This document shows positions 42,764 through 51,685 of a stretch of 53,564 nt of DNA, one piece after another (positions within the stretch are counted from its first letter, which is position 1; every line of letters begins with the position of its first letter). Below the pieces are notes generated by a model. The model was given only the letters and a program-made list of their open reading frames with translations. It did not search any database and was not told the DNA's origin. A program made the position numbers and the translations under genes. The stretch comes from Pseudofrankia coriaricola (GTDB lineage: Bacteria > Actinomycetota > Actinomycetes > Frankiales > Frankiaceae). Location of the stretch: assembly GCF_001854805.1 (NCBI RefSeq), contig NZ_MBLO01000228.1, forward strand, positions 46,703-100,266, given 5' to 3'.

Positions 42764-44035
42764 TCAGGTCAGCAGCGCCCGGCCGAACCAGTCGGCGCTG
42801 TCCCGCACCCCGGGCAGCGCGAAGAAGTAGCCCCCGCCGAACGGCACGATGTAGTCGGTCAGCGGCTCGTCGGCCAGTCGCGCCTGCACCGCCTCGAACT
42901 GCCGGGCCACGTCCTGCTGGAAGCAGGTGAAGACCAGGCCCATGTCCAGGTTGCCGTTGCTGTCCAGGCCGCGGTCGTAGTTGTGGCCCCGGCGCAGCGG
43001 GATGCTCGCGGCCGTCTGGGGCGTACGCGGGTTCGCCAGCCGGATGTGGGCGTCCAACGGTGTCTTCCCGCCGGCGGCGTCGTCGGTGTAGTCGGGCGTG
43101 TCCTTCTCCACGTCGCCGGACAGCGGCGCGCCCGTGTCCCGACGTCTGCCGATCATGCGCTCCTGCTCGGCGATCGTCACCCGGTCCCAGAACTCGACCA
43201 GCATGCGGATCACCCGGACGACGAGATAGCTGCCGCCGGATGCCCACGCGGGCTCGTCCTTGCCGCCGGCCCACAGCACCTTGTCGGCGATCGCCGGCTG
43301 GGCGACCGCCGGGTTCGCCGTGCCGTCCTTGAACCCCATCAGGTTGCGCGGCGCCCCGTCCGGCCGGGGCGGCGACAGGAAGCCGTCGACCCGCCAGCGG
43401 GGCTGCATGCCGCCGCGGCTGTGCCGGGTGAGGTCGCGGACGGCGTGCAGCGGGGCGTCGGGCGCGTCGGCGCAGATCTGCAGCAGCAGATCGCCGTCGC
43501 ACTGGGACCGGTCGAGGCTGTCGTTCGGGAACGTCGGCATCGTGCGCAGCTTGCTGGGGCGGGCGGCGGCGAGGCCGAACCGGTCGTCGAACAGCGATGC
43601 CCCCACGGCGGCAGTGATCGTGAGACCGCTGCCACCGATCGTCGGGCCCAGCAGGCCGGAGTCGGCGGGCGGCGCGGAGATGCCGTCGTTCGGCGGGGTG
43701 CCGCCGGTGGCCAGCAGGCGGGCGCGGTCCGTGACGGCGCGCATCAGGTCCACCAGCTCGCCCCTGGAACGGGCGGTGACGTCGAAGGCCGCGGTGATCG
43801 CGTAGGCCTGCGCGGGCAGGACGATGCCCGACTGGTGGGCGCCGTGGAAGGGCACGACGCGGGGGGCGCGGACGGCGGGTCCAGCCGGCGCGCCCGCCGC
43901 GGCCTCGGCGGGCGGCCCGACGAGGGCGGTGTCGGCCGTCACCGCGGCGCCGGCCGCGGCCGCGACGGTGGCGAGGGCCGAGCCGCGCAGCAGCACGCGC
44001 CGGTTGAGCCCCGGATCGGGGTTGGCAGGGGTCAC
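42764..44035 (-). CDS. efeB: EfeB deferrochelatase / Dyp-type peroxidase
   Basis: EfeB is an exported haem peroxidase that helps ferrous iron uptake or removes iron from haem. The 423-aa protein has a Tat signal with [19 protein letters not shown]. The Dyp signature GFKDGTANP holds the distal Asp, and the late part has [14 protein letters not shown], then [23 protein letters not shown] 44035 overlaps the efeO stop codon by 4 bp, so the genes are coupled. The EfeU permease normally encoded first in the operon is not present here. Confidence 0.92.
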   Translation of the reverse strand: MTPANPDPGLNRRVLLRGSALATVAAAAGAAVTADTALVGPPAEAAAGAPAGPAVRAPRVVPFHGAHQSGIVLPAQAYAITAAFDVTARSRGELVDLMRAVTDRARLLATGGTPPNDGISAPPADSGLLGPTIGGSGLTITAAVGASLFDDRFGLAAARPSKLRTMPTFPNDSLDRSQCDGDLLLQICADAPDAPLHAVRDLTRHSRGGMQPRWRVDGFLSPPRPDGAPRNLMGFKDGTANPAVAQPAIADKVLWAGGKDEPAWASGGSYLVVRVIRMLVEFWDRVTIAEQERMIGRRRDTGAPLSGDVEKDTPDYTDDAAGGKTPLDAHIRLANPRTPQTAASIPLRRGHNYDRGLDSNGNLDMGLVFTCFQQDVARQFEAVQARLADEPLTDYIVPFGGGYFFALPGVRDSADWFGRALLT

Positions 44036-45225
44036 GACGTCCGCCTCGGCTCGGTGATGGACGCGACCGGGGCCAACTGCTCGCTCAGCCCGCCGAAGTC
44101 GCTGTCGACGCGCTCCCGGTCCGCGGTGGACAGGTCGGCGATCGGCGGGTAGGTGCCGTCGGGCCGCGCGAGCCCCGCGAGGTCCCGGTCCGTGGTAGCG
44201 ATCAGGGCGTCCAGGCTCGGCAGCGAGGCGAGGCGTGTGGTCAGCAGGGGCCGCAGCAGGCCCAGCACCGTCCTCGTGCCGTCCAGGTTCGCCCGGGCGG
44301 TCGCGAGCCCCGAGCCGGAGCCGAAGTCGTCGTGACCGGTCAGCGTGAACTGCAGGGTGTTCTCGGTGATCTCGTGCGCCCGGATGGCGATGTCGCTCGG
44401 GTCGACCTGGGCGTGCGGGAAGTCGGTGCGCAGGCCGCGCTCCGCCGTGAGGAGAGCATCCGCGACGGGCAGCACGTCCCCGGCGCTCTGCCCGTGCCAC
44501 AACCCGTACTCGAGGCGGTGAAAGCCGGCAAAGTCGTCGTCCTTGAGGCCGCCTGGCAGCCCGTCGGGAAGCCCGTTGATGGCGTCGTCGGCATCCCCGA
44601 AGGCGCCGTATGCGGCGCCAAGCTGCTCGTAGCTCAGATGGGCGGGCAACCAGTCGCGGCGCGCCGCGGCCAGGTCACCTCGCGCTATGTCCGTCCGCAA
44701 CGTCTCCGTCTGGCTGATCAGGCCGGGCAGCACGCCCGTCACGTAGCTCTCGTAGGCGCGCGCGATCGGTATCAGGTCGTTCTGGGTGACCGGCAGCACC
44801 GGCGGGACCGGGGTGCGCGCGGTGCCCGAGATGGTGACGGTCGGGCCCGTGATCGCCTGGTCTTCTTCCATCACGCAGCGGAACGCGTAGCTGCCGTGCC
44901 CGAGGACGATGCGCAGGTGCGCGGATGCCCCCGACCCGAGCGGCTCGACCTCCGCGTAGACCGCGCCGGTCGACGGGTCGATGAGCTGGGCGTCACCGTC
45001 ACGCAGGTCGGTGTTGACGAGCAGGAAGTCCTGCTGACCGGCGACCGGTTTCGTCCACCCGTTGCCGCATCCGCTCAGACCGATCGAGACGCGGACCGGC
45101 TCCGCCTGGGCGGACGGACCGTCACCGGGCCCGCCGTCCCCCGCGGTCAGCGCGAGCGTCAGCCCACCGGCGAGGGCGACGGTCGCGGCACCGGCCGCGA
45201 CGAGCATCCACGTTCGTCGTCGCAC
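44032..45225 (-). CDS. efeO: EfeO iron-binding protein (cupredoxin-like plus M75 domains)
   Basis: EfeO binds iron outside the membrane for the EfeUOB importer. The 397-aa protein has an N-terminal membrane anchor ([20 protein letters not shown]). A cupredoxin-like domain with Cys in GLSGCGNGW and FRCVMEED follows. The M75/imelysin domain carries the HxxE motif in [16 protein letters not shown] and [12 protein letters not shown]. Cupin and regulator genes lie upstream. The 127-bp gap before it probably carries its promoter; no good iron box was seen there. Confidence 0.9.
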   Translation of the reverse strand: MRRRTWMLVAAGAATVALAGGLTLALTAGDGGPGDGPSAQAEPVRVSIGLSGCGNGWTKPVAGQQDFLLVNTDLRDGDAQLIDPSTGAVYAEVEPLGSGASAHLRIVLGHGSYAFRCVMEEDQAITGPTVTISGTARTPVPPVLPVTQNDLIPIARAYESYVTGVLPGLISQTETLRTDIARGDLAAARRDWLPAHLSYEQLGAAYGAFGDADDAINGLPDGLPGGLKDDDFAGFHRLEYGLWHGQSAGDVLPVADALLTAERGLRTDFPHAQVDPSDIAIRAHEITENTLQFTLTGHDDFGSGSGLATARANLDGTRTVLGLLRPLLTTRLASLPSLDALIATTDRDLAGLARPDGTYPPIADLSTADRERVDSDFGGLSEQLAPVASITEPRRTS

Positions 45226-45352
45226 CGGCGAAATTTAGGCGGCTCGGCACCCATACCGGCCGGTCCGGGCCGAGACGTCATCCGATGTTCGACGTACATT
45301 CGCCCGCCCGACAGCACGCCACCTCGGGAGGAACAGGCGCGATGTGACGCGG

Positions 45353-45685
45353 TTACCGACGGATGACGGCCGTCAGCAGGACGACGGAGTCCTCGACGGC
45401 GGCGAGGGCGTGCCGCTCGGCCGGGATGGTCACATGGTCGCCGGCCGCGCCGCTCCAGGCCTCGTGGCCGGTGGTGAGCCGAACGCGACCGCGCAGCACC
45501 TGGAGGGTGGCCTCGCCTGGACTTTCGTGCTCGGCGAGCTCGTGGTTCGCCAGCAGGGCGATCACGGTCTGGCGCAAGGCGCTCCCGCTCCCGCCGTGGA
45601 GCGGGTGGGCCGCCCGGCCAGCGTGGGCCTGGCGGGCCCGCGCCAGCTGTTCCTCGGCGATCGCCGTCAACGAGGTCGTCTCCAT
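45353..45685 (-). CDS. Small cupin protein
   Basis: The 110-aa protein is a single cupin barrel with ALRQTVIALLANHELAEHES, GEATLQVLRGRVRL and GDHVTIPAERHALAAVEDS. The His/Glu/His positions would bind one metal. A function cannot be read from sequence. It follows the membrane protein gene by 38 bp on the same strand and may be the last member of the regulator operon. Confidence 0.78.
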   Translation of the reverse strand: METTSLTAIAEEQLARARQAHAGRAAHPLHGGSGSALRQTVIALLANHELAEHESPGEATLQVLRGRVRLTTGHEAWSGAAGDHVTIPAERHALAAVEDSVVLLTAVIRR

Positions 45686-45723
45686 CGCGGTTCCCCACGT
45701 CGTAGCTGGTCGGGCTTGTTCGG

Positions 45724-46155
45724 TCAGGCCGCGGCGGTGAGCAGGAGCACGCCACCCGCGAGGAGCGCCGCCACCTTGGCCGCATCGAGGACGACGTAGG
45801 CGTGGTGAGCAGACGAACGAGGCGCGTCCCGGCTCGCGAGAACGGCGCCGGAGCGCCGGGCGAGCTTGGGACGGACCGCGGCCAGCTGGGTGGCAAGGAC
45901 GGCGACGGCCACCGCGAGAACGACGACGGTGGGCCGGCGAGGGGGGTCAATGGCGAGGAGGAGCACGATCGCCGCGGCGAGAGCGGTCTCGACCGTGTTG
46001 AGGGCCCGAAACACCAGCCGGCCGATGCCGAGCCCGATAGGCACAGTTACGCCCGGGGCGCGGAATTTCAGCGGAGCTTCGAGGAACGAGATGGCCAACA
46101 CCATGCCCAGCCACACGAATGTGACCGCGACAGCGACCGACTGCCCAGCGCTCAT
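45724..46155 (-). CDS. Small four-helix integral membrane protein of unknown function
   Basis: ATG 46155 overlaps the stop of the regulator gene and has a strong site GGAGGAAGG, so it is translationally coupled to it. The 143-aa protein has about four membrane segments, starting VAVAVTFVWLGMVLAISFLE, with a conserved-looking APLKFRAPG loop and GRLVFRALNTVET after it. No domain of known function is recognised. Being in one operon with a Cys-containing regulator suggests a redox, NO or metal-related role. Confidence 0.72.
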   Translation of the reverse strand: MSAGQSVAVAVTFVWLGMVLAISFLEAPLKFRAPGVTVPIGLGIGRLVFRALNTVETALAAAIVLLLAIDPPRRPTVVVLAVAVAVLATQLAAVRPKLARRSGAVLASRDAPRSSAHHAYVVLDAAKVAALLAGGVLLLTAAA

Positions 46156-46976
46156 GACCTTCCTCCCACGGGGACCAGGTAGGCGACGCACAGGTCCGGT
46201 TCGGCGAACGGCTCCAGCCGGTCCACGGTGAGCGGCGCCTTCCAGGCATCCAGGGCACCGCGCATCACGCCGAGATGGACCGGGCACACGACCTGCGCCC
46301 GCGTCTCGGCGAGCTCGAGGAACGGACAGTGCCGCAGCCGGACCCGGAGATCGGAACCAGCGTCCACGCCCACGCCGGGTGGCTCGGGCGCGAAGCCCAG
46401 GTCATCGAGCAGCCGGACCAGCCGCGCGACCGGTTGCCTCCGGCTGGCCGCGTCCGCGAGGCGGGACCCATCGCCCCGACCGCGGCCAACGTCAGCGCTG
46501 TCGCCAACCGCGCCGTCGTCGTCAGCGCCATTGTCGTCAGCGCCAGCGCCAGCGCCGTCGCCCACGGCGCCGTGGGCAGCGCCGACGGACGCGGTCGAGG
46601 CGACCCGCCGCCCCCAGGCCCGGCCGGCCTCGATCGCGCGCGTACTCGGATCGGAGCCGGCGGCCACGCTCTCCATGAGGATCTCGGCGAGGACCCGGTA
46701 GTGCCGCGGCCCGCCCGGGTCCATCCCCCGCACGGCCCGGAAGAGGGCGCGGGGCCGGCCCGGCCGGCGCCGGTCGGACGGCGCCCGCTCGGCCTGCCCG
46801 TTCGCGACCAGCGTGTCCAGGTGGAACCGGATGGTGTTCGGGTGCACGCCCAGCTCGTCGGCGATCTCGGCGATGCCGCGCGGCGCGCCCGCCGCCTTGA
46901 GCACTCGCAGCACATCGAGCCGCCGGCTGTCGGGCGACGAGCCGTCGACGCGCGCCCGCTCGCCTTCGTTCGCCAT
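46152..46976 (-). CDS. COG2345-type HTH regulator with Cys/His site
   Basis: The 274-aa protein has an N-terminal ArsR/MarR-like winged helix (RRLDVLRVLKAAGAPRGIAE, ADELGVHPNTIRFHLDTLV). A Gly/Ala/Asp-rich low-complexity insert follows (about residues 135-170). The C-terminal domain has RHCPFLELAETRAQVVCPVH, a Cys-x13-Cys-x2-His pattern that could hold a metal or Fe-S cluster as in SufR-related regulators. ATG 46976 is the start. The palindrome ACAAGTAGGACTTGT lies 15 bp upstream, between this gene and the divergent DUF2249 gene, so it probably controls both. Confidence 0.8.
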   Translation of the reverse strand: MANEGERARVDGSSPDSRRLDVLRVLKAAGAPRGIAEIADELGVHPNTIRFHLDTLVANGQAERAPSDRRRPGRPRALFRAVRGMDPGGPRHYRVLAEILMESVAAGSDPSTRAIEAGRAWGRRVASTASVGAAHGAVGDGAGAGADDNGADDDGAVGDSADVGRGRGDGSRLADAASRRQPVARLVRLLDDLGFAPEPPGVGVDAGSDLRVRLRHCPFLELAETRAQVVCPVHLGVMRGALDAWKAPLTVDRLEPFAEPDLCVAYLVPVGGRS

Positions 46977-46990
46977 GGCCGCTATTTTAC

Positions 46991-47005
46991 ACAAGTAGGA
47001 CTTGT
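46991..47005. promoter_or_regulatory. Palindromic operator between regulator and DUF2249 gene
   Basis: ACAAGT-AGG-ACTTGT (46991-47005), flanked by TTTTAC and AAAAAC runs, is a near-perfect dyad in the AT-rich 52-bp gap between divergent genes. It would overlap both promoters. The best candidate protein is the HTH regulator encoded next to it. Confidence 0.7.
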
Positions 47006-47028
47006 AAAAACAGGCATGGAGGACACGA

Positions 47029-47691
47029 ATGCCCCAGCACCAGACGGCCCCACGTGGCACGGACCACGAGGCACGGACGGGCCAGACGCCGGAGGACGAG
47101 CTCGATGTGCGCTCTCTGCGCAAGGTCGACAGGCACCCGGCGATCTTCGCCACCTATGCGGCACTCTCTACGGGCGGCTCGTTCGTCCTGGTCAACGACC
47201 ATGACCCCCGGCACCTGCGTGCCGAGCTCGAAACCGAGCACGCGGGCGGTTTCGACTGGGAGTACCTCAACTCCGAGCAACGCCACTGGCGGATCCGGAT
47301 CACCAAGCGCGCCAGCACGCCGCTCCCCCGCGTCCTGGTCAACACGGGCGACCTCGCGGCCGGCACCGGAGAGCCGGACCTGGCCGGCGCGGTCTGGAAG
47401 CTCCCAGTCGGCGAGCGCGATCTGGACTCCAACGTCATCGCCCTGCCGCCGGGTGGGACCATCGAGGCGCACCGTGGCCCCGATGTCGACGTGTTGGTTC
47501 ACGTACTCGCCGGCTCGGGCACGCTTTCCACCGAACGCGGCACCTTCGACCTCGCGCCCGGCGCACTGCTGTGGCTTCCCCGCCGTTCACTGCGCAGGCT
47601 CGCCGCCGATGACGAAGGCCTGCGATACCTCACCGTCCACCGCCGTCGTCAGGCCCTCGTCGTGGGAACGGCCCCGCCGCCGGCGAACTGA
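47029..47691 (+). CDS. DUF2249-cupin fusion protein
   Basis: The start is ATG 47029, five bases after GGAGGA, giving 220 aa. Residues 25-100 are DUF2249 (DVRSLRKVDRHPAIFATYAA, FVLVNDHDPRHLRAELE, FDWEYLNSEQRHWRIRI). Residues 125-205 form a cupin (NVIALPPGGTIEAHRGPDVD, VLVHVLAGSGTL, LAPGALLWLPRRSLR). DUF2249 is a small TusA-like fold often encoded with nitric-oxide or anaerobic response genes; its action is unclear. It is divergent from the HTH regulator and shares its operator. Confidence 0.83.
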   Translation: MPQHQTAPRGTDHEARTGQTPEDELDVRSLRKVDRHPAIFATYAALSTGGSFVLVNDHDPRHLRAELETEHAGGFDWEYLNSEQRHWRIRITKRASTPLPRVLVNTGDLAAGTGEPDLAGAVWKLPVGERDLDSNVIALPPGGTIEAHRGPDVDVLVHVLAGSGTLSTERGTFDLAPGALLWLPRRSLRRLAADDEGLRYLTVHRRRQALVVGTAPPPAN

Positions 47692-47709
47692 CTCCGGCCC
47701 CGGACCGGG

Positions 47710-48822
47710 TTACAGCCAGTCGCGGCGTTTGAAGATGGCATACAGCGTCAGGGCGCACGCGACCAGGACCACGACGCTGGCCACGAAGCCCCACTCCGTG
47801 CCGAAGCCCGGATAGGGCACGTTCTGGCCGTAGAAGCCGGTGATCGCGGTCGGCACAGCGATGATGGCCGCCCACCCGGTCAGCCTCTTCATAATCAGGT
47901 TCAGCCGGTTGCCCTGGATCGTCAGGTTCGTCTCCAGGATCGTGGTGACGAGGTCGCGCATGCTCTCGGTCCACTCCGTCGCCCGCAGGACGTGGTCGTA
48001 GACGTCCTGGTAGTAGGGCGCCATCTCGGCGTCGACGAGGTGCAGGTCGCGCCGCATGATCGTGTTGACGACCTCGCGCATCGGCAGGACGAGCCTGCGC
48101 AGCAGGACAAGGCTCTTGCGCAGCTGGTAGCTGCGCCGCTGGACCGCGCCGTCCTGCGGGCGCTCGTCGAACAGCATGTCCTCGAGCGCCTCGATCTCGG
48201 TGTCGAGCGACTGCACGGCGGCGAAGTGCTGGTCGACGATGAAGTCGAGCAGGCCGTGCACGAGGTAGCTCACGCCGAAACGCGCGAGATCCGGGTCGGC
48301 CTCGCCCCAGTGCGCGATCAGGCCGTCGACGTCGAAACCCTCGTCGGCGCGGACGGTGACCAGCGCCCGTTCGGTGATGAACGCGCCCACCTCATGGCTC
48401 GTCAGCTCACCGCTGTTCTCGTCGAGGGTGACCGCGTAGGCGTTCAGGAACAGGTGGCTGGCATAGTGGTCCAGCTTGGGGCGCTCCCGCGGGCTGACCG
48501 CGTCCTCGACGGCGAGCGCGGAAAGGTTCAGCTCATCGCTGATGACGTGCAGCTCATCGGTCCGCGGCGCGCAGAGGTCGAGCCACACCACGGTGTCCGG
48601 CTCGGCGAGGTAGTCGCTGATCTGGGCGACCGGGAATCCCTCGGCCTCCAGCTTGCCGCCGCGGTAGACCCGGGTGCGCGGCAGCTGCCGGCCCACCCGG
48701 TTCGCGGGGTCGGCGTCCGGGTCGACCCGGCACAGCTGCTCCGGTCGTCCGCCCTCCTCGCCCGCGTCGCCGTCGCCGTCGCCGTCGGCGCGGCGCGCGA
48801 CGTCGGCGGTAGCGTCGCCCAT
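47710..48822 (-). CDS. CorA-family divalent cation transporter with GQN motif
   Basis: The 370-aa protein has a large N-terminal cytoplasmic domain, long helices (VDQHFAAVQSLDTEIEALED, RKSLVLLRRLVLPMREVVNT) and two C-terminal membrane helices. The pore signature, normally Y-G-M-N, reads TGFYGQNVPYPGFGTEWGF, so Gln replaces Met. Such variants exist among CorA-like and ZntB-like proteins and may change ion choice among Mg, Co, Ni or Zn. The Asp/Gly-rich N-terminus is low complexity. ATG 48822 is used; GTG 48831 is in frame. Confidence 0.88.
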   Translation of the reverse strand: MGDATADVARRADGDGDGDAGEEGGRPEQLCRVDPDADPANRVGRQLPRTRVYRGGKLEAEGFPVAQISDYLAEPDTVVWLDLCAPRTDELHVISDELNLSALAVEDAVSPRERPKLDHYASHLFLNAYAVTLDENSGELTSHEVGAFITERALVTVRADEGFDVDGLIAHWGEADPDLARFGVSYLVHGLLDFIVDQHFAAVQSLDTEIEALEDMLFDERPQDGAVQRRSYQLRKSLVLLRRLVLPMREVVNTIMRRDLHLVDAEMAPYYQDVYDHVLRATEWTESMRDLVTTILETNLTIQGNRLNLIMKRLTGWAAIIAVPTAITGFYGQNVPYPGFGTEWGFVASVVVLVACALTLYAIFKRRDWL

Positions 48823-48866
48823 CGGGCTCACCCTTCTCTCCGGCTCCCCGCGGTGCGGACGGTTCG

Positions 48867-49502
48867 TTACAGGGACAGTGGCACCGGGACGCCGCCCGGC
48901 GGACGTGGCGTGTTGGCCACCGGGTCGATGCCGCTCGGGTCGTCGTCGCCTTTCAGCCGGGCGGCGACGATCTGGGTGTCGTTCGGCACGTCGAACCAGA
49001 TGTCGAGCGCCACGGCATCGTGGGCGCCGATCGTCATGACGTCCGGCTGGCGCCTGATCCGCATCGCGTCGAAGCTGGGCGCGTAGCTCTTCCCCGTCGC
49101 GTCGACGAGGCGCTGGGCGCCGGTGTCGAGGTCGTGAAAGGCCGTGTCGACGTTGTTGACGACGACGCCGAGCCGGCAGTACTGCCCGCGGGCCTCCCAC
49201 TCGGCATGCGTGCCGGAGACCCAGTGCATCCCGCAGGTCAGCCCGATCGGCCGCAGCATCATGTTCCCGTAGCGCGCCGCGTCCGCGTGCTGGACCTTCT
49301 CACCCGGCCAGGCAGGTCGGATCGCCGGCGAGGAGTCCGGCGCGGACAGCCGCCCGGCGAAGAATCCGGCCCCGCCTCCGACGGCCAACAGCCCCACGGC
49401 GACGCCCACGACCAACACCCACCGTCTGGCACCCACCTGGCCTGTCCCTTTCCTCGACGGCGCGCGAGCGGCACCCCCGGCAGATGGTGACACACGCGTC
49501 AT
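48867..49502 (-). CDS. Single-pass membrane protein with DUF4352-like external domain
   Basis: About 211 aa. The N-terminal basic region is followed by one membrane helix (VLVVGVAVGLLAVGGGAGFF). An immunoglobulin-like domain carries GLTCGMHWVSG, CRLGVVVNNVDTAFHDLD and AVALDIWFDVPNDTQIVAA. The strand order resembles DUF4352 (telokin-like) proteins seen in actinobacterial lipoproteins. Two cysteines may form an external disulfide. The start is unsure (ATG 49502 or GTG 49532). Its stop is 44 bp before the corA start, on the same strand. Confidence 0.65.
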   Translation of the reverse strand: MTRVSPSAGGAARAPSRKGTGQVGARRWVLVVGVAVGLLAVGGGAGFFAGRLSAPDSSPAIRPAWPGEKVQHADAARYGNMMLRPIGLTCGMHWVSGTHAEWEARGQYCRLGVVVNNVDTAFHDLDTGAQRLVDATGKSYAPSFDAMRIRRQPDVMTIGAHDAVALDIWFDVPNDTQIVAARLKGDDDPSGIDPVANTPRPPGGVPVPLSL

Positions 49503-49662
49503 CCTCGGAGGCCGAAACGGCTTGACTCCCACCCAGCGGGACCAGGTTGGTCGCGAACTGACCGGGCGCGGGGCGGCAAACGAGTCGGTTGCGTTCCCTC
49601 GGTCCGGCTATCCGTGGCCTGATGATCAAAACAGGCGCACGCCCACCCTCCGGTCGGACGCC

Positions 49663-50853
49663 TTAGACCGCTTCCTCGGTGACGGCGAAGTACTTGGTGT
49701 AACGGGCGGTGCGGGCGCGCAGTTCGTCGAGGTCCATGCCCGTGTCGGCGAAGGTGTACTGGTGGCCGTGGGGCTCACGGGCGTAGTCACGCGCGAAGCG
49801 GGTCATCCGCGCCGCCGTGTCGGCGGGCAGCTCGAAGCCGAACTGGTCGTAGACCGCGCGCGCGGCACCGAGGGCGTCGTCCATGAGGCCGGCGAACTGC
49901 AGGTCGATGACCTGCCCGGCCGGCACCGTGCCGTCGAGGCGCGCGTCCACGGTCCGGTCGAGGCCGTCGAGGATCAGCTCGGCGAACTCCTCGCTGATCT
50001 CGGTCGCGTCCACGTCGTCGGTATAGAGGCGGCGCAACGACGCCAGCATGCTGGCCGTGGAGGCCATGATGCGGGCCGGGTCCCGATGGGTCTGCACGAG
50101 CAGGGCGCCCGGGTACTCGGCCATCAGCTGCGGCAGCGTCCACACGTGCGCCGGCGACTTCACCAGCCATCGGGTGCCCGGGTGCTCGCTCTGCAGCAGT
50201 TCCAGGAAGCGGCGGTGCCAGGTGTACGAGGCGGCGACGTGGCCGTCGCGCACGGCGTCGTGCAGCCACCAGCGCAGGTAGCCGGGGACGCGGTACTGGG
50301 TCGCGAAGATCGCGCTGGTGAACGCGCTGCCGGTGATCCGGCCGCATTCCTGCGCGAGCCCGGCGCCGAGCTGGTGGATGGACCGGAACTCCGGGATGAA
50401 CAGGTCGACGAGCCCGATGAGCTCCTCGGTCTGGGCGATCCGGGGATCGGTCTCGTAGGTCTCGGTTCGCGGCGGCGGCAGCGGGGCCTCGACCTCCCAG
50501 GTCAGCGGCGCCCGGTGGGCCGGGTCCTGGGCGAGGACGTCGAACAGCATGGTGGTGCCCGTCCTGGCCTGCCCGATGATGACGACCGGTGACGCGACGT
50601 CGCGTTCCCTGATCTCCGGGTACGCGCGGTGATGCGCGACGATCCGCAGCCGGTTGGCCAGGTACCCGCCCAGCTCGCCCGCCACGGCGACCTGGCCGAA
50701 CTCGGTCAGCCTGCCGTCGTTCTCCAGGCTCTTGAGAAGGACGTCCAGTCCGTCACGCCAGCCGTCCCCACCGAACAGCTCGTCGTCACCGAAGTCGTCG
50801 AGGCCTGTGGTCTCGCGTGCCGACGCGAGCAGCTCATCCGGGGTCACGCTCAC
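49663..50853 (-). CDS. Sulfotransferase-family protein
   Basis: The 396-aa protein has the PAPS-binding 5'-phosphosulfate loop in VVIIGQARTGTTMLFDVLAQ and the 3'-phosphate motif in ALLVQTHRDPARIMASTASM. WLVKSPAHVWTLPQLMAEYP is the matching family stretch. It resembles the large sulfotransferases (PF13469) common in actinobacteria that sulfate lipids, glycans or natural products. The start could be GTG 50853 or GTG 50847; neither has a strong ribosome site. It is flanked by a 130-bp gap before the DUF4352-like gene and by the decayed PhoX gene on the other side. Confidence 0.85.
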   Translation of the reverse strand: MSVTPDELLASARETTGLDDFGDDELFGGDGWRDGLDVLLKSLENDGRLTEFGQVAVAGELGGYLANRLRIVAHHRAYPEIRERDVASPVVIIGQARTGTTMLFDVLAQDPAHRAPLTWEVEAPLPPPRTETYETDPRIAQTEELIGLVDLFIPEFRSIHQLGAGLAQECGRITGSAFTSAIFATQYRVPGYLRWWLHDAVRDGHVAASYTWHRRFLELLQSEHPGTRWLVKSPAHVWTLPQLMAEYPGALLVQTHRDPARIMASTASMLASLRRLYTDDVDATEISEEFAELILDGLDRTVDARLDGTVPAGQVIDLQFAGLMDDALGAARAVYDQFGFELPADTAARMTRFARDYAREPHGHQYTFADTGMDLDELRARTARYTKYFAVTEEAV

Positions 50854-51098
50854 CAGACAACCACGTCCAGCTGGCGGCCCGGCAACGGGGCAACCGTCCG
50901 GGTGCTGCCCGATCACGGACCCGCTACCAGCGAAACCGCGGCGTAGACCTCTCGGTGGGCTCAGGTCGACCACGAACTGTTTGCCCCGCGTCAGTCCGGC
51001 GGACCCGGATCCGTCGCCGGGTCCTTTCCGCTCGTCCCTAGCGTGCCTCCCGTCCGGCCGGCCGTCCGGCCGCGCGACCAACCGAACGGCGGGATGCG

Positions 51099-51535
51099 AT
51101 GGGTGCGACACGCAGGCAGGTACTGACCGCCACCGGACTCGGCCTGTTCGGCGCGAGCCTCGGCCAGGCCGCCTGGGCCGGTACACCCACGAGCGGTGTC
51201 GCTCAGACCACCACCACCGGCGCCGCCGGCGCCGCCGGCGGCGGCGGAACGCCGGTCGGCCTGGGCCCGCTCGTCCCGGCCGGGCCGGAGCTGGCCCTGC
51301 CGCGCGGGTTCCGGTACACCTCCTTCGGTGCCGGTGGGACGCGGATGTCCGATGGGCTGGTCACCCCCGTCGCCTGCACCACTGGTCACCGGAGGACTTC
51401 CCCGAGCCCGGCGTGGTCGGGGCCAGCGAGCTCTCCGGCGCCCGTTTCACCCCCGACGGACGCCACCTCGTCATCAACGTGCAGTACCCGGGACTCACCT
51501 GCGTCATCACCGGCCCTTGGTCGGCTTTGGCCTGA
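51099..51535 (+). pseudogene. Decayed PhoX/DUF839 phosphatase gene
   Basis: The first 95 codons from ATG 51099 encode a Tat-type leader (TRRQVLTATGLGLFGASLGQ) and the family N-terminus ALPRGFRYTSFGAGGTRMSD. At about 51385 the family sequence continues in another frame as HWSPEDFPEPGVVGASELSG and FTPDGRHLVINVQYPGL, ending at TGA 51533-51535. Those are N- and C-terminal parts of DUF839/PhoX proteins. The 300-400 residues expected between are missing. So an internal deletion with frame change has left a fossil. The Tat signal remains readable. Confidence 0.75.
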
Positions 51536-51541
51536 CCCAGG

Positions 51542-51685
51542 GTGCTCGGTCAGGTGGCGCCGGGCTTCTGGAGAGTCGCGTTGGTTGATGATGCCGGCGC
51601 CGACGATGGCCTGCGGCTGCGGATCCTGCCCTTGGCCGCGCTGGCGGCGTATGGGGAGATCGCGCGCTTGACGACCCGGGGCTGA
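51542..51685 (+). pseudogene. Short unrecognised gene remnant
   Basis: A 47-codon frame from GTG 51542 to TGA 51685 reads VLGQVAPGFWRVALVDDAG then LRLRILPLAALAAYGEIARL. It has natural-looking composition but no ribosome site and no family I recognise. It directly follows the decayed PhoX gene and may be a piece of another broken gene. Confidence 0.3.
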
